Position numbers and translations under genes: made by a program. Shown piece after piece: positions 54,048 through 63,341 of a stretch of 64,000 bases of DNA. The notes beneath the pieces were generated by a model that did no database searches, was not told the DNA's origin, and saw nothing but the letters and a program-made list of their open reading frames with translations. The stretch's first letter is position 1. Each line of letters opens with the position of its first letter. Source of the stretch: an uncultured Leptotrichia sp. (lineage in GTDB: Bacteria > Fusobacteriota > Fusobacteriia > Fusobacteriales > Leptotrichiaceae); contig CALEXX010000062.1 of NCBI GenBank assembly GCA_937925095.1, positions 1 through 64,000 of the forward strand, written 5' to 3'.

Positions 54048-55559
54048 CTATTTATTATAAAGTCTATTTATCCCATTAATATAAGCCTTTATACTTGCCT
54101 CAACAACATCTGTACTTTGTCCTCTTCCGATAAATCTGTTTCCATTTTTTTCAATTATAACAACAACCTGTGCCTGTGCATCTGTATCTCCTGTAATTGC
54201 TTCCAATTTATATTCCTCCAGGACAAAAGTGTCGCTCACACCTAAATTTACCGCATTATAGGCTGCATCAACAGGCCCATCTCCAAGAGCTTCCTTAACC
54301 AGTTTTTCTCCATCCAGTTCAATTGTAACAGTAGCTTTTGGCTTTTTCCCTTCTTGTCTTGAAATTTCAAAATGTTCTAATTTTATTCTTCCTTCGATTT
54401 TTGCCGCATCTCCAGCGACTAATGCGATTATGTCTTCATCTAAAACATATTTTTTCTTGTCTGCCAATTTTTTAAATTGTGCAAATAATTCTTCCACTCT
54501 GTCACTTCCAACATGGTCAAATCCTAAAGATTCCAACTTTTGTATAAAAGCGTGTTTTCCTGAATGTTTTCCAAGTACCAAGCTGTCTGGATTTCTTCCT
54601 ACAGATTCTGGACTCATAATTTCGTAAGTTTCAGGATTTGCTAAAACTCCGTGCTGATGGATTCCTGATTCGTGAGCAAATGCGTTCGCTCCAACGATTG
54701 CTTTATTTGGCTGCGTAGTAACCCCTGTCAAAAGACTTACTAATTTACTTGTTGGATAAATTTGTTTTGAGTCAATGTTTGTGTAATATTCTTCAAATAA
54801 GTCTTTTCTTGTTTTCAAGATCATCGCAATTTCCTCAAGTGAAGTATTTCCAGCTCTTTCGCCAAGTCCATTTATCGTACATTCAATCTGTGTCGCTCCA
54901 GCTTGAATCGCTGCAACCGAATTTGCAACCGAAAGTCCCAAGTCATCGTGACAATGCACAGAAATATCCACATTTTCAATTCCTTTTACATTTTTTTTCA
55001 AATAACTTATCAATTCAAACATTTCATTTGGAGTTCTATAACCCACAGTATCAGGCACATTTAATGTAGTAGCTCCAGCTTTTATAGCTGTTTCGTATAC
55101 TTCCACCAAAAATTCTTTCTCTGTTCTAGTCGCATCTTCTGCCGAAAATTCAATATCATTTACAAATGATTTTGCATATGTTACCATTTCCTTCACTCTG
55201 TCCAGAATCTGCTCTTTTGTCATTTTCAACTTAAATTCCCTATGAATAGGCGAAGTCGCAATGAATGTATGAATTCTAGGTTTCGCCGCACCTTTTAATG
55301 CCTCTCCTGCCGCTTCAATATCTTTTTTCACAGCTCTTGACAAGCTACAAACTGTTGAATTTTTTACATTTTCAGCAATCATTTTTACAGCTTCAAAATC
55401 TCCAGGCGATGCCACAGCAAACCCAGCTTCAATCACATCTACACCAAGACTTTCGAGCTGTTTTGCAATCCTCAATTTTTCCTGTGCATTAAGATTGACA
55501 CGTGGTGTCTGTTCTCCATCTCTTAATGTAGTATCAAATATTTTAATATGTCTTTTCAT
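54048..55559 (-). CDS. leuA: 2-isopropylmalate synthase
   Basis: About 503 residues, the long form with the C-terminal regulatory domain. It condenses 2-ketoisovalerate with acetyl-CoA, the first leucine-specific step. TTLRDGEQTPRVN, SVHCHDDLGLSVAN and NGLGERAGNTSLEE are the HMGL-like active-site motifs; the LeuA-dimer part (residues from about 380) should bind leucine for feedback control. The ATG at 55559 follows GAGGAGA; the upstream ATG includes part of it. It closes the ilvD-ilvA-ilvB-ilvN-leuA unit. Confidence 0.97.
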   Translation of the reverse strand: MKRHIKIFDTTLRDGEQTPRVNLNAQEKLRIAKQLESLGVDVIEAGFAVASPGDFEAVKMIAENVKNSTVCSLSRAVKKDIEAAGEALKGAAKPRIHTFIATSPIHREFKLKMTKEQILDRVKEMVTYAKSFVNDIEFSAEDATRTEKEFLVEVYETAIKAGATTLNVPDTVGYRTPNEMFELISYLKKNVKGIENVDISVHCHDDLGLSVANSVAAIQAGATQIECTINGLGERAGNTSLEEIAMILKTRKDLFEEYYTNIDSKQIYPTSKLVSLLTGVTTQPNKAIVGANAFAHESGIHQHGVLANPETYEIMSPESVGRNPDSLVLGKHSGKHAFIQKLESLGFDHVGSDRVEELFAQFKKLADKKKYVLDEDIIALVAGDAAKIEGRIKLEHFEISRQEGKKPKATVTIELDGEKLVKEALGDGPVDAAYNAVNLGVSDTFVLEEYKLEAITGDTDAQAQVVVIIEKNGNRFIGRGQSTDVVEASIKAYINGINRLYNK

Positions 55560-55606
55560 TATATTCTCCTCATACAAAGATAATTTTATTTTTTACTTCT
55601 TACCTG

Positions 55607-55699
55607 TTATTTTTCGTGTAACTCTGTTGGAATATTTTCAAATACAGCTGCAGAAAAGTTTGCAATAACTTCTTCTAATGATTGTGAGAAAAAACTCAA
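55607..55699 (-). CDS. candidate 30-residue ORF between ilvN and leuA (TTG start)
   Basis: Directly after the ilvN stop, in the same frame, TTG opens a 30-codon frame with an amphipathic, acidic product (FSQSLEEVIANFSAAVFENI), ending before leuA. The AGAGGGG that precedes the end of ilvN lies about 11 bases away. Composition looks like real protein, not random AT-rich sequence. It may be a small protein or an ancestral extension of ilvN cut off by the TAA. Evidence is modest. Confidence 0.35.
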   Translation of the reverse strand: MSFFSQSLEEVIANFSAAVFENIPTELHEK

Positions 55700-56188
55700 T
55701 TACATTTTTTCCCCTCTGCTCATTGCAGTGACTCCTGTTTTTGCCATTTCCAGTATTCCATAATTTTTCATTATTTCCACAAATCCCCTCAGCTTCTGCA
55801 CATCTCCTGTAAGCTCTATTATTAGGGAAGTTGGAGATACATCAAGCACCTTTCCCCTATAGATATCAGCTATCTGAACAATCTGAGCCCTTGTTTCATT
55901 GTCAGATTTCACCTTTATAAGCATAAGTTCCCTTCTTATTACACCTTCTGAAGGAAATACCTTTACTTTTACTACATCAACTATTTTATACACCTGTTTC
56001 TGTATCTGGTCAAGCGATTTTGAATCTCCATCTACAGTAAGTGTCAATCTTGCATATCCAGGTTTATTTGTAACTCCTGCTGTCATTTTATTTACAAAAT
56101 ATCCTCTTCTGTTAAATAATGACATTATTCTGGCAACTATTCCGTTAGTATTTTTTGCAATTATAAGAATTTCGTGTTCCTTATTCAT
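55700..56188 (-). CDS. ilvN: acetolactate synthase small (regulatory) subunit
   Basis: About 162 residues with an N-terminal ACT domain (ILIIAKNTNGIVARIMSLFNRRGY) and the C-terminal ALS_ss domain (LMLIKVKSDNETRAQIVQIADIYRG), the IlvH/IlvN size. It binds valine and stimulates IlvB. I start it at the ATG at 56188, after GAGGGGTG; the TTG at 56194 overlaps that site. It overlaps the ilvB end by 8 bases. Confidence 0.95.
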   Translation of the reverse strand: MNKEHEILIIAKNTNGIVARIMSLFNRRGYFVNKMTAGVTNKPGYARLTLTVDGDSKSLDQIQKQVYKIVDVVKVKVFPSEGVIRRELMLIKVKSDNETRAQIVQIADIYRGKVLDVSPTSLIIELTGDVQKLRGFVEIMKNYGILEMAKTGVTAMSRGEKM

Positions 56189-57899
56189 TTTCAAGCACCC
56201 CTCTCTTACCTACCATCTGAGCTACACTTGTTCCCGCCGGTATCATTGGATATACATTTTCTTCCTTTTCAACTATGCAGTTTATCAATACTCCCTCATC
56301 ACTCTCTATAAGCTCTTTAAGTTTATTTTTTAAGTCTTCCTTTGTTCTCAATGTTACTGACTTAATTCCGTATGCTTCACCAATTTTTATAAAATCAGGA
56401 TTATAGTCAAGATTAACAAATGAATATCTCTTGTCATTGAATATTTCCTGCCATTGTCTTACCATTCCAAGGAATGAATTGTTTATAAGCAGCACTTTTA
56501 CCGGAAGATTATACTGTTTTATCATCATAAGCTCCTGAAATGTCATCTGGAATCCTCCGTCACCCACAACAAGCACTACTTTTGTACCAGGCTTTGCCAC
56601 CTGGGCACCTATTGCTGCAGGAAGTCCAAATCCCATAGTTCCAGCTCCTCCTGATGTCACAATCGAATCAGGGTTTGTATAAGTCATGTACTGTGCTGTC
56701 CACATCTGATGCTGTCCAACATCTGTTACAACTATTCCATCTCCCTTAAGGATATTATTCAGTTCTGAAAGAACTTCCTGAGGAATAAGCTTGTCATCAT
56801 CCACTTTTCTATAAACAAGAGGATATTCCTTTTTCCAGCCTTTAACTTTTTCCAGCCATTCATCATGTTTTAACTGTGTCAGTTCCTTATTCAGTTCAGT
56901 TAAAACATTTTTCAGGTCTCCTACTATTGGTACATCTACCTTTTTATTTTTTTCTATTTCAGCAGGATCAATGTCTATATGCAGTATTTTTGCTTTTGGA
57001 CAGAATTTGTCAGGATTTCCTGTAATCCTGTCATCAAATCTTATCCCTGCCGCAATTATAAGATCTGCTTCATCTGTTGCATAGTTTGCATAAACTGTTC
57101 CATGCATTCCAAGCATTCCCAATGACAGTTCATGATTTCCTGGAAATCCTCCAAGTCCAAGTAATGTCATTGTTACAGGAGCATCTATCTTTTCAGCAAA
57201 TTCCTTCAGGCATCCCGATGCCTTTGATTTTAAAATTCCTGCTCCTGCTATAATTAAAGGTTTTTTTGCTTCCTTTATTAGTCTTACAGCCCTTTTTATC
57301 TGACCTGGATGTCCCTTATATGTAGGATCATACCCTTCCAGTCTGAATTCTTTTTCATATAATTTTTCAAAGTCCTGATATGTTATTTTCTGTAATTGAA
57401 CATCTCTAGGAATATCAACAAGAACCGGCCCTGGTCTACCTGTTGAAGATATATAGTAAGCTTCCTTTAAAATTCTTGGCAAGTCTTCTATATTCTGTAC
57501 GAGATAATTCATTTTTGTAATAGGCAATGTTATTCCCACTATGTCACTTTCCTGAAATGCATCTTTTCCCAATAACGAGCTGCTTACCTGCCCAGTTATT
57601 GCAAGTACGGGAACAGAATCCATATGTGCCGTCATTATTCCCGTAACAAGATTTGTCGCTCCCGGCCCTGAAGTGGCAAGGCATACTCCTACTTTTCCGG
57701 ATACTCTTGCATATCCGTCAGCTTCATGGGCAGCCCCTTGCTCATGTCTTGCAAAATAATGTTTTATTTTGTCAAATTTGTAAATTTCATCATAAATAGG
57801 TATTACTGCACCTCCCGGATATCCAAATATATCCTCTACACCTAATCTGTGCAGACATTCCAGTACTACTCTGGCTCCATTAATCATTTCACTGCTCAT
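56181..57899 (-). CDS. ilvB: acetolactate synthase large subunit
   Basis: 572 residues, ThDP-dependent. FGYPGGAVIPIYD, the catalytic glutamate in RHEQGAAHEADGYAR, the FAD-linked central domain, and the ThDP motif GDGGFQMTFQELMM are complete. It makes acetolactate or acetohydroxybutyrate with IlvN. The ribosome site is GAAGGCGG. It follows ilvA by 28 bases. Confidence 0.97.
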   Translation of the reverse strand: MSSEMINGARVVLECLHRLGVEDIFGYPGGAVIPIYDEIYKFDKIKHYFARHEQGAAHEADGYARVSGKVGVCLATSGPGATNLVTGIMTAHMDSVPVLAITGQVSSSLLGKDAFQESDIVGITLPITKMNYLVQNIEDLPRILKEAYYISSTGRPGPVLVDIPRDVQLQKITYQDFEKLYEKEFRLEGYDPTYKGHPGQIKRAVRLIKEAKKPLIIAGAGILKSKASGCLKEFAEKIDAPVTMTLLGLGGFPGNHELSLGMLGMHGTVYANYATDEADLIIAAGIRFDDRITGNPDKFCPKAKILHIDIDPAEIEKNKKVDVPIVGDLKNVLTELNKELTQLKHDEWLEKVKGWKKEYPLVYRKVDDDKLIPQEVLSELNNILKGDGIVVTDVGQHQMWTAQYMTYTNPDSIVTSGGAGTMGFGLPAAIGAQVAKPGTKVVLVVGDGGFQMTFQELMMIKQYNLPVKVLLINNSFLGMVRQWQEIFNDKRYSFVNLDYNPDFIKIGEAYGIKSVTLRTKEDLKNKLKELIESDEGVLINCIVEKEENVYPMIPAGTSVAQMVGKRGVLENE

Positions 57900-57927
57900 T
57901 TTCCAACCGCCTTTCTTCTTTCATTTT

Positions 57928-59163
57928 TTATTCTATTTCCTGAGAATTCAGTCTTTTAACAACATATCCCTTTTTATTAAATTCCTCTATTATTTTCTGA
58001 ATATGTTCTTCACCATTTGTTTCAACTGTTACCTGCAGTTCCACATCGTGAAATCTGTTAAGATTTTTAAACTGGTTATGGTCAAGTCTTATAACGTTGG
58101 CATTATTTTCAGAAAGAATTTGCGACACAGTAACCAGCTGTCCCGGCTTATCCGGTAAGTCAACTGAGAATCTGAATATTCTTCCTCTAACAATAAGCCC
58201 TTTATTTATCATGGAAGAAATTGTCAGCACGTCTATATTTCCTCCACTTAAAATTGAAACAATTTTCTTTCCTTTTTCATTGATTTTTCTAAGTGCCGCA
58301 ACCGAAAGAACACCTGCATTTTCTGCAACAATTTTATGTTTTTCAACTAACAGAAGGAAAGATTCCATAAGTTCATAGTCAGAAACTGTAATTATATCAT
58401 CCACATAATTTTTTATATAATCATAGTTTAAATCCCCTATTCTTCTAACAGCTGTACCATCTGCTATTGTATTTACTTCAGGCAGTTCCACAACTTCCCC
58501 ATTTTTTAAAGCCGCTGTTGCTGAAGCCGCCCCTTCAGGTTCCACTCCAATTATTTTTATTATAGGATTTTTCAGTTTTGCCGCAAGTGCAATTCCGGAA
58601 ATAAGTCCTCCCCCTCCAAGAGGAACAAGAATTATATCAGTATCAGGCAGTTCTTCCAGCACTTCAAGTGCAATAGTTCCCTGTCCTTCCACAACATCAT
58701 CATCATTAAAGGGATGAATAAACACGTATCCTTCCTTCTCCTGTAATTCTTTAGCATAGTTATATGCATCATCATATGCTTCTCCGGACAGAATAACTTC
58801 AGCACCATACTGACGGGTTGCTTCCACCTTTATAAGCGGTGTATATTTAGGCATCACGATAACTGCCTTAATACCGAGTTTCTGGGCGGCAAGTGCCACT
58901 CCCTGAGCATGATTTCCTGCAGAAGAAGCTATAACCCCCTTCTTTTTTTCTTCTTCTGTAAGTTTTGCTATTTTGTTATAGGCCCCTCTTAACTTAAACG
59001 AACCTGTTCTCTGTAAATTTTCCGGTTTGATATATACTTCATTCCCCGTTTCTTTTGAAAAAACCGAACTGTGAATTAATTTTGTTTTGGTAATTACAGT
59101 ATTCAGTCTTTCCCTTGCTTCCATAAAATCATAAAGTTTATGCAATTCTTTCACCTTCTCCAT
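57928..59163 (-). CDS. ilvA: threonine ammonia-lyase with single C-terminal ACT domain
   Basis: 411 residues. The PLP lysine is in GSFKLRGAYNK; SAGNHAQGVA binds the phosphate; GGGGLISG is the glycine loop. Residues of about 330-411 form one ACT domain, as in the shorter ilvA_1Cterm branch (not the two-domain E. coli form). It supplies 2-oxobutanoate for isoleucine; its place in an ilv operon argues for the biosynthetic role. A GAGAAGGTG inside codons 2-4 suggests translation may begin at the TTG of codon 7 (59145). Confidence 0.94.
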   Translation of the reverse strand: MEKVKELHKLYDFMEARERLNTVITKTKLIHSSVFSKETGNEVYIKPENLQRTGSFKLRGAYNKIAKLTEEEKKKGVIASSAGNHAQGVALAAQKLGIKAVIVMPKYTPLIKVEATRQYGAEVILSGEAYDDAYNYAKELQEKEGYVFIHPFNDDDVVEGQGTIALEVLEELPDTDIILVPLGGGGLISGIALAAKLKNPIIKIIGVEPEGAASATAALKNGEVVELPEVNTIADGTAVRRIGDLNYDYIKNYVDDIITVSDYELMESFLLLVEKHKIVAENAGVLSVAALRKINEKGKKIVSILSGGNIDVLTISSMINKGLIVRGRIFRFSVDLPDKPGQLVTVSQILSENNANVIRLDHNQFKNLNRFHDVELQVTVETNGEEHIQKIIEEFNKKGYVVKRLNSQEIE

Positions 59164-59218
59164 CTTTTTCTTTTTCTTTTTCTTTTTTCAGTTTCCTAAT
59201 TTAAAAATTCATCATACA

Positions 59219-60898
59219 TTAATCTAATATTTCAATTGCACCTTCTGCAGCAGAAGATACATGTATCGCATATTTTTTCAGATATCCTTTTACTTCAATT
59301 TTAAATGGTTCCAATTTAGCTTTTCTAGCTTCAATTTCTTCATCTGAAATCTTTATATTAATTTTTCTGTTTGGAATATCAATTTCAACAATATCTCCAT
59401 CCTGAACTATTGCAATATTTCCACCTGAAGCGGCTTCCGGTGAAACATGACCGATTGAAGCCCCTCTTGTTGCTCCTGAAAATCTTCCATCAGTAATCAA
59501 TGCAACATCCTTATCAAGTCCCATTCCTGCAATCATTGCTGTTGGTGATAACATTTCCCTCATTCCAGGTCCACCTTTTGGTCCTTCATATCTAATAACT
59601 ACCACATCTCCAGCTATAATTTTTCCACCAACAATGGCATCTACCGCTTCTTCTTCGCTATTAAATACTTTCGCAGGTCCTGAATGCTGCAGCATATCCG
59701 GTGCAACAGCTCCTTCTTTTACAACGCATCCGTCCGGTGCCAGATTTCCTTTTAATACAGCAATTCCTCCAGTTTGATACGCCGGCTTGTCCCAAGGCTT
59801 GATTACATCATCATCGTTAATGTATGCTTCCTTTGCCAATTCCCCTTGAGTCTGAAGTGCTACCGTCTTGGCATTTTCATGCAGTCTTCCGTTTTCAAGC
59901 ATTCTTTTCATAACTCCGGTAACTCCACCGGCTCTATATAAATCTTCTATAAAATGCTCTCCGGAAGGTGATAACTTACAAATCTGACGTGTTTTCTGGG
60001 CTATTTCATTGAAGTCATCTAAAGTCAGCTTAATTCCCGCTTCATGTGCTATTGCAGGCAAATGTAACGCTGTATTTGAAGATCCACCTAATGCCATATC
60101 TACTGCAACTGCATTTTCAAATGCTTCCCTTGTTAAAATATCACTTGGTCTTAAGTCTGCCTTTAAAACTTCCATAATTTGCATTCCTGCTTTTTTAGCA
60201 AGTCTTGCCCTTTCTGAAAATACTGCAGGAACCGTTCCGTTTCCAGGAAGCCCCATTCCAAGTGCTTCTGTAAGACAGTTCATTGTATTTGCTGTATACA
60301 TTCCTGCACATGAACCACATGTAGGACATGCCATTTCTTCAACTGAATTCAGTTCTTTTTTAGTAATTTTCCCGGTATTATATGACCCAACCGCTTCAAA
60401 TACATTACTTAGTCCTATCTTCTTACCTTTGTAAACTCCTGCAAGCATTGCCCCACCACTTATAAATATTGCTGGAATATTCAATCTTGCTGCGGCAATC
60501 AGCATTCCAGGTACTACTTTATCACAGCTTGGCATAAATACAATTGCATCAAACGGAGTTGCCATTGCAACCGCTTCAATCGAATCTGCAACTATATTTC
60601 TTGTTACTAGTGAATATTTCATCCCAATATGGTTCATTGCAAGTCCGTCACAAATTCCAATTGTATTAAATTCCATTGGAACTCCGCCAGCCATTCTGAT
60701 TCCGTCTTTTACCGATTGAACCAGATCCTTCAGATGAACATGTCCTGGTATTATTTCATTAAACGAATTTGCAATCCCAATTATCGGTTTATCCATTTCC
60801 TCATTTACAAACCCCAATCCCTTTAACAGTGATCTATGCGGTGCCCTTGCCGCACCTTTTGTTAAATTGTCACTTCTTTCTTTTCCTTTTGCTGTCAT
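59219..60898 (-). CDS. ilvD: dihydroxy-acid dehydratase
   Basis: About 559 residues. Fe-S cysteines lie in [11 protein letters not shown] and [32 protein letters not shown] is the C-terminal signature. It dehydrates the dihydroxy acids to the keto acids of valine and isoleucine. The ATG at 60898 follows TTAGGAGA; the upstream GTG is within it. It is the first enzyme gene of the ilvDABN-leuA unit; no good promoter is visible between it and the terminator at 60950-60985. Confidence 0.97.
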   Translation of the reverse strand: MTAKGKERSDNLTKGAARAPHRSLLKGLGFVNEEMDKPIIGIANSFNEIIPGHVHLKDLVQSVKDGIRMAGGVPMEFNTIGICDGLAMNHIGMKYSLVTRNIVADSIEAVAMATPFDAIVFMPSCDKVVPGMLIAAARLNIPAIFISGGAMLAGVYKGKKIGLSNVFEAVGSYNTGKITKKELNSVEEMACPTCGSCAGMYTANTMNCLTEALGMGLPGNGTVPAVFSERARLAKKAGMQIMEVLKADLRPSDILTREAFENAVAVDMALGGSSNTALHLPAIAHEAGIKLTLDDFNEIAQKTRQICKLSPSGEHFIEDLYRAGGVTGVMKRMLENGRLHENAKTVALQTQGELAKEAYINDDDVIKPWDKPAYQTGGIAVLKGNLAPDGCVVKEGAVAPDMLQHSGPAKVFNSEEEAVDAIVGGKIIAGDVVVIRYEGPKGGPGMREMLSPTAMIAGMGLDKDVALITDGRFSGATRGASIGHVSPEAASGGNIAIVQDGDIVEIDIPNRKINIKISDEEIEARKAKLEPFKIEVKGYLKKYAIHVSSAAEGAIEILD

Positions 60899-60949
60899 TG
60901 ATTTCACTCTCCTAAATTTATTTAATCTTTAATTTTTTTAACATAATAT

Positions 60950-60985
60950 TTTCTAAAATAAAAGGCGATCTGTTCAAATCGCCTT
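60950..60985 (-). terminator. intrinsic terminator between the small Leu/Ile/Val-rich ORF and ilvD
   Basis: Minus strand stem AAGGCGAT/ATCGCCTT (60962-60969 and 60978-60985), 8-base loop, followed by TTTATTTT. It lies about 50 bases before the ilvD start. It ends the small-ORF transcript or acts as an attenuator for the operon. Confidence 0.8.
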
Positions 60986-61077
60986 AAAAAGTCTATAATT
61001 AAGATTTTATATTTCCTAAGATTTTTTTGGAATAACTGCAATTCATGATTTCCTATTAGAGTATATTATTAACGTTT

Positions 61078-61233
61078 TTAATAATAGTCTTTTCTCATTA
61101 TTACTGATTCCATTTCAAAATCATTCTTGGAAACTTTCAAGGCTGAAAATTGTAATTTTTTCACGACTATGAGTCCTAGAATTTGAATGTTAATTATGAG
61201 TAATAATATGACTAAAATTAATGTTAATGACAT
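61078..61233 (-). CDS. 51-residue Leu/Ile/Val-rich peptide: attenuator leader or small membrane protein
   Basis: The ATG at 61231-61233 follows a perfect AAGGAGG at six bases; a longer frame from 61263 lacks such a site. In residues 3-24, 18 of 22 are Leu, Ile or Val (8, 7 and 3), broken by T, N, Q and G. Residues 25-51 are polar, with KK after the hydrophobic run. Its promoter is at 61279-61307 and a terminator follows about 95 bases after the stop, before ilvD. This is what a branched-chain amino-acid leader peptide would look like, but a single-pass small protein is an equal alternative. Confidence 0.65.
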   Translation of the reverse strand: MSLTLILVILLLIINIQILGLIVVKKLQFSALKVSKNDFEMESVIMRKDYY

Positions 61234-61278
61234 TTTTTCCTCCTTCATTTCATGAATCTTCAAATTATTTACTAGGTT

Positions 61279-61307
61279 ATTGTATCAAAAATAATCATTA
61301 ATGTAAA
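61279..61307 (-). promoter_or_regulatory. promoter of the small ORF and probably the ilvD operon
   Basis: Minus strand TTTACA (61302-61307), 17-base spacer, TACAAT (61279-61284). The leader to the small-ORF ATG is about 40 bases. Confidence 0.78.
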
Positions 61308-61371
61308 ATATAGGTTTTTTATATTATTAATATATATCATAAATTATTATATTCTTCATTTTTCTAGACTT

Positions 61372-61411
61372 CTAAAACATAAAACTACCTGAAAATATTT
61401 TCCAGGTAGTT
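61372..61411 (-). terminator. intrinsic terminator of the OmpA lipoprotein gene
   Basis: Minus strand AACTACCTG/CAGGTAGTT (61403-61411 and 61383-61391) extended by TTTT/AAAA with one bulge, followed by TTTTATGTTTT. It starts about 15 bases after the stop codon. Confidence 0.85.
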
Positions 61412-61425
61412 CCGATATACTACTA

Positions 61426-62073
61426 TCACTGTTCTCTAGCTACTACTTTTATTTCAACTCTTCTGTTTTGTGCTCTTCCAGCTTCTGTAGAGTTACTTGC
61501 TATTGGCTGTCTGCTTCCATATCCAACAGAAGTTATTCTTGAACTTTTTACTCCTTTTGAGATTAAGTAAGATGATACAGAAGAAGCTCTGTTTCTTGAA
61601 AGAGGTTCATTTATTGAATCATTCCCGGTACTGTCAGTATGTCCTGATACAATTATATCACTGTCAGTGTATTTCTGTAATACTTCAGATACTCTGTCAA
61701 GCAGATCTTCAAATTTTGGCTTTATTATACTGCTATTTGTATCAAATGTGATATTTTCAGGAGCTACAAGTCTTATTTCCCCTTGACCTGTTCTTTCAAC
61801 TTCTACGCCTGAGCCTTTTAATTTAGTTTTCAACTCTTTCTCCTGTCTGTCAAATATATTTCCTATAGCCGCTCCTACCGCTGCCCCTCCAGCTGTTCCT
61901 ATAACTGTTCCTTTTGTATCTTTTCCTATTGCTTGGCCTATTACAGCACCTGCCGCAGCTCCTATTCCGGCACCTACTCCTGTCTTACTTACTTTTGTTG
62001 TTCCGTCACTTGCTGTTGTACAAGATACTACAAGTAACATTGATAACATAAATATTGTTAATAACTTTTTCAT
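61426..62073 (-). CDS. OmpA-family lipoprotein with glycine zipper (YiaD-like)
   Basis: 215 residues. Lipobox LLVVSC at about 12-18, then a glycine zipper (GVGAGIGAAAGAVIGQAIG and GTAGGAAVGAAIG) that may insert into the membrane, then an OmpA C-domain from about residue 100 with VSGHTDSTG, the LSRNRASSVSSYL helix, the RI-x-VGYG strand and NRRVEI. The domain anchors the outer membrane to peptidoglycan. The start follows AGGAGGAA; it is probably a single-gene unit with its own terminator. Confidence 0.92.
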   Translation of the reverse strand: MKKLLTIFMLSMLLVVSCTTASDGTTKVSKTGVGAGIGAAAGAVIGQAIGKDTKGTVIGTAGGAAVGAAIGNIFDRQEKELKTKLKGSGVEVERTGQGEIRLVAPENITFDTNSSIIKPKFEDLLDRVSEVLQKYTDSDIIVSGHTDSTGNDSINEPLSRNRASSVSSYLISKGVKSSRITSVGYGSRQPIASNSTEAGRAQNRRVEIKVVAREQ

Positions 62074-62112
62074 TTTTATTCCTCCTAATGTTTACCATTT
62101 TGGTTTGAAGAA

Positions 62113-62118
62113 AGTATA
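62113..62118 (-). promoter_or_regulatory. candidate -10 element of the OmpA lipoprotein gene
   Basis: TATACT on the minus strand, about 40 bases before the ATG. The region 17 bases upstream (CAGAAA) is not a good -35. Confidence 0.45.
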
Positions 62119-62170
62119 TTCTACAAACACATCCTTTTCTGTTTGTTTTAACTTTGAAATGAATTTGTTG

Positions 62171-62198
62171 TTGTAATTCCCTTTAAACGTGATATAAT
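62171..62198 (+). promoter_or_regulatory. promoter of the dus gene
   Basis: TTGTAA (62171-62176), 16-base spacer, perfect TATAAT (62193-62198). It is back to back with the OmpA promoter region, and it overlaps the upstream in-frame ATG at 62200, which is therefore not the translation start. Confidence 0.72.
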
Positions 62199-62250
62199 AA
62201 TGGCTACATTACTATTAGTTGTAATTACAAAATTAAAGGGGAAAAATTTT

Positions 62251-63186
62251 ATGAAAATATATGTTGCACCAATGGCAGGAATTACTGACTATTCCTTTAG
62301 AAAAATACTGGAAAAGTTTAGTCCTGACCTTCTTTTTACTGAAATGGTAAATGCACACCTTCTTGCCACCAATGATAAAACCACAGAAAAAGAACTTTTA
62401 AAATGTGATAGCTCTGTAAATACAGGAACACAGGTTTTCGGAAGTGACGAAGAAGAAATTGTATATTCATTTCAGAAACTCGAAAAAATGGGCTTTAAAA
62501 AAATCAATCTTAATATGGGATGTCCCCAGCCAAAAATCATAAAAAATGGTTCAGGTTCTGCACTGCTTCCCAATACTGAATTTGTTGAGAAAATTTTATA
62601 CAGATTGAAAAATATTCTATCAGACAGTACAAGAATTTCAATAAAAATACGTATAGGATATAAGGATTTTTCTGATCCTGAATTTTATTTAAATCTTGTA
62701 AATAAATACTCTCTTGATTTCATCTGTGTTCATGGGCGTACACAGGAACAAATTTATGGTGGAAGTGCCAATTGGGATATTGTCAGTCAGCTTTCCTTAC
62801 TTCCACGAAATACTGAATTCATTGGAAATGGGGATTTATTTGAACCGCATGACATTATTCAGAAAATAAAAAATTCAAACTTGGATGGGATTATGCTTGC
62901 ACGTGGTGTTATTGGAAATCCATGGCTTGTTTCTCAAATAAGGGAACTTATTCAACAGGGAAAAATTTCATCTGTTCCTGATTTTTCTGAAATAAAATCC
63001 ACTCTTTTAGAACATTTGGAACTTTTATTGGAAAATAAGGGAGAAATAACTGCATCCATGGAAATAAATAAATTTATAAAGCCTTATTTCAGGCCTTTTC
63101 ACAATGAAAAATTAGCTGAAAAGCTTAGTGGAATCATCGTTGAAAAAAATCTTGAAAGCAAAATTAAGTTAATTTCTTCGTTATAA
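62251..63186 (+). CDS. tRNA-dihydrouridine synthase (DusB-like)
   Basis: About 311 residues. FMN-dependent enzyme reducing uridines in the tRNA D-loop. APMAGITDYSFRK opens the barrel; NMGCPQPKIIKNGSG has the catalytic cysteine; IKIRIGY, CVHGRTQEQIYGG and GNGDLF are the FMN and RNA motifs; the C-terminal helical domain follows. I choose the ATG at 62251, after AAAGGGG, because the upstream ATG falls at the promoter. It is one of only two plus-strand genes in the window. Confidence 0.93.
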   Translation: MKIYVAPMAGITDYSFRKILEKFSPDLLFTEMVNAHLLATNDKTTEKELLKCDSSVNTGTQVFGSDEEEIVYSFQKLEKMGFKKINLNMGCPQPKIIKNGSGSALLPNTEFVEKILYRLKNILSDSTRISIKIRIGYKDFSDPEFYLNLVNKYSLDFICVHGRTQEQIYGGSANWDIVSQLSLLPRNTEFIGNGDLFEPHDIIQKIKNSNLDGIMLARGVIGNPWLVSQIRELIQQGKISSVPDFSEIKSTLLEHLELLLENKGEITASMEINKFIKPYFRPFHNEKLAEKLSGIIVEKNLESKIKLISSL

Positions 63187-63282
63187 AAATTTGAATTAAT
63201 TTTCTTTTTTTAATCAGAATTTTTTATAAATCCTGTATATTAAAACTTTGAAAGACAAATAAATATTGACTTTTTTCCACTA

Positions 63283-63310
63283 TTTACTTTTTAAAAAAAT
63301 AAGATATACT
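63283..63310 (+). promoter_or_regulatory. candidate promoter of hydE
   Basis: TTTACT (63283-63288), 16-base spacer, TATACT (63305-63310), about 30 bases before the ATG. A better -35 (TTGACT at 63266-63271) has no -10 at the right distance. Confidence 0.55.
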
Positions 63311-63341
63311 AGTATTAGACTATGTTAGGAGGTTAAATATT

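Noticed and set aside
60899..61077. T-box riboswitch before ilvD
   Set aside because: No T-box consensus (GGGTGGNACCGCG-like) and no antiterminator pairing with it; only the terminator hairpin is visible.
62200..62250. Earlier ATG for the dus gene at 62200
   Set aside because: It overlaps the TATAAT promoter element and the initiation region; the ATG at 62251 has AAAGGGG upstream and aligns with the family N-terminus.
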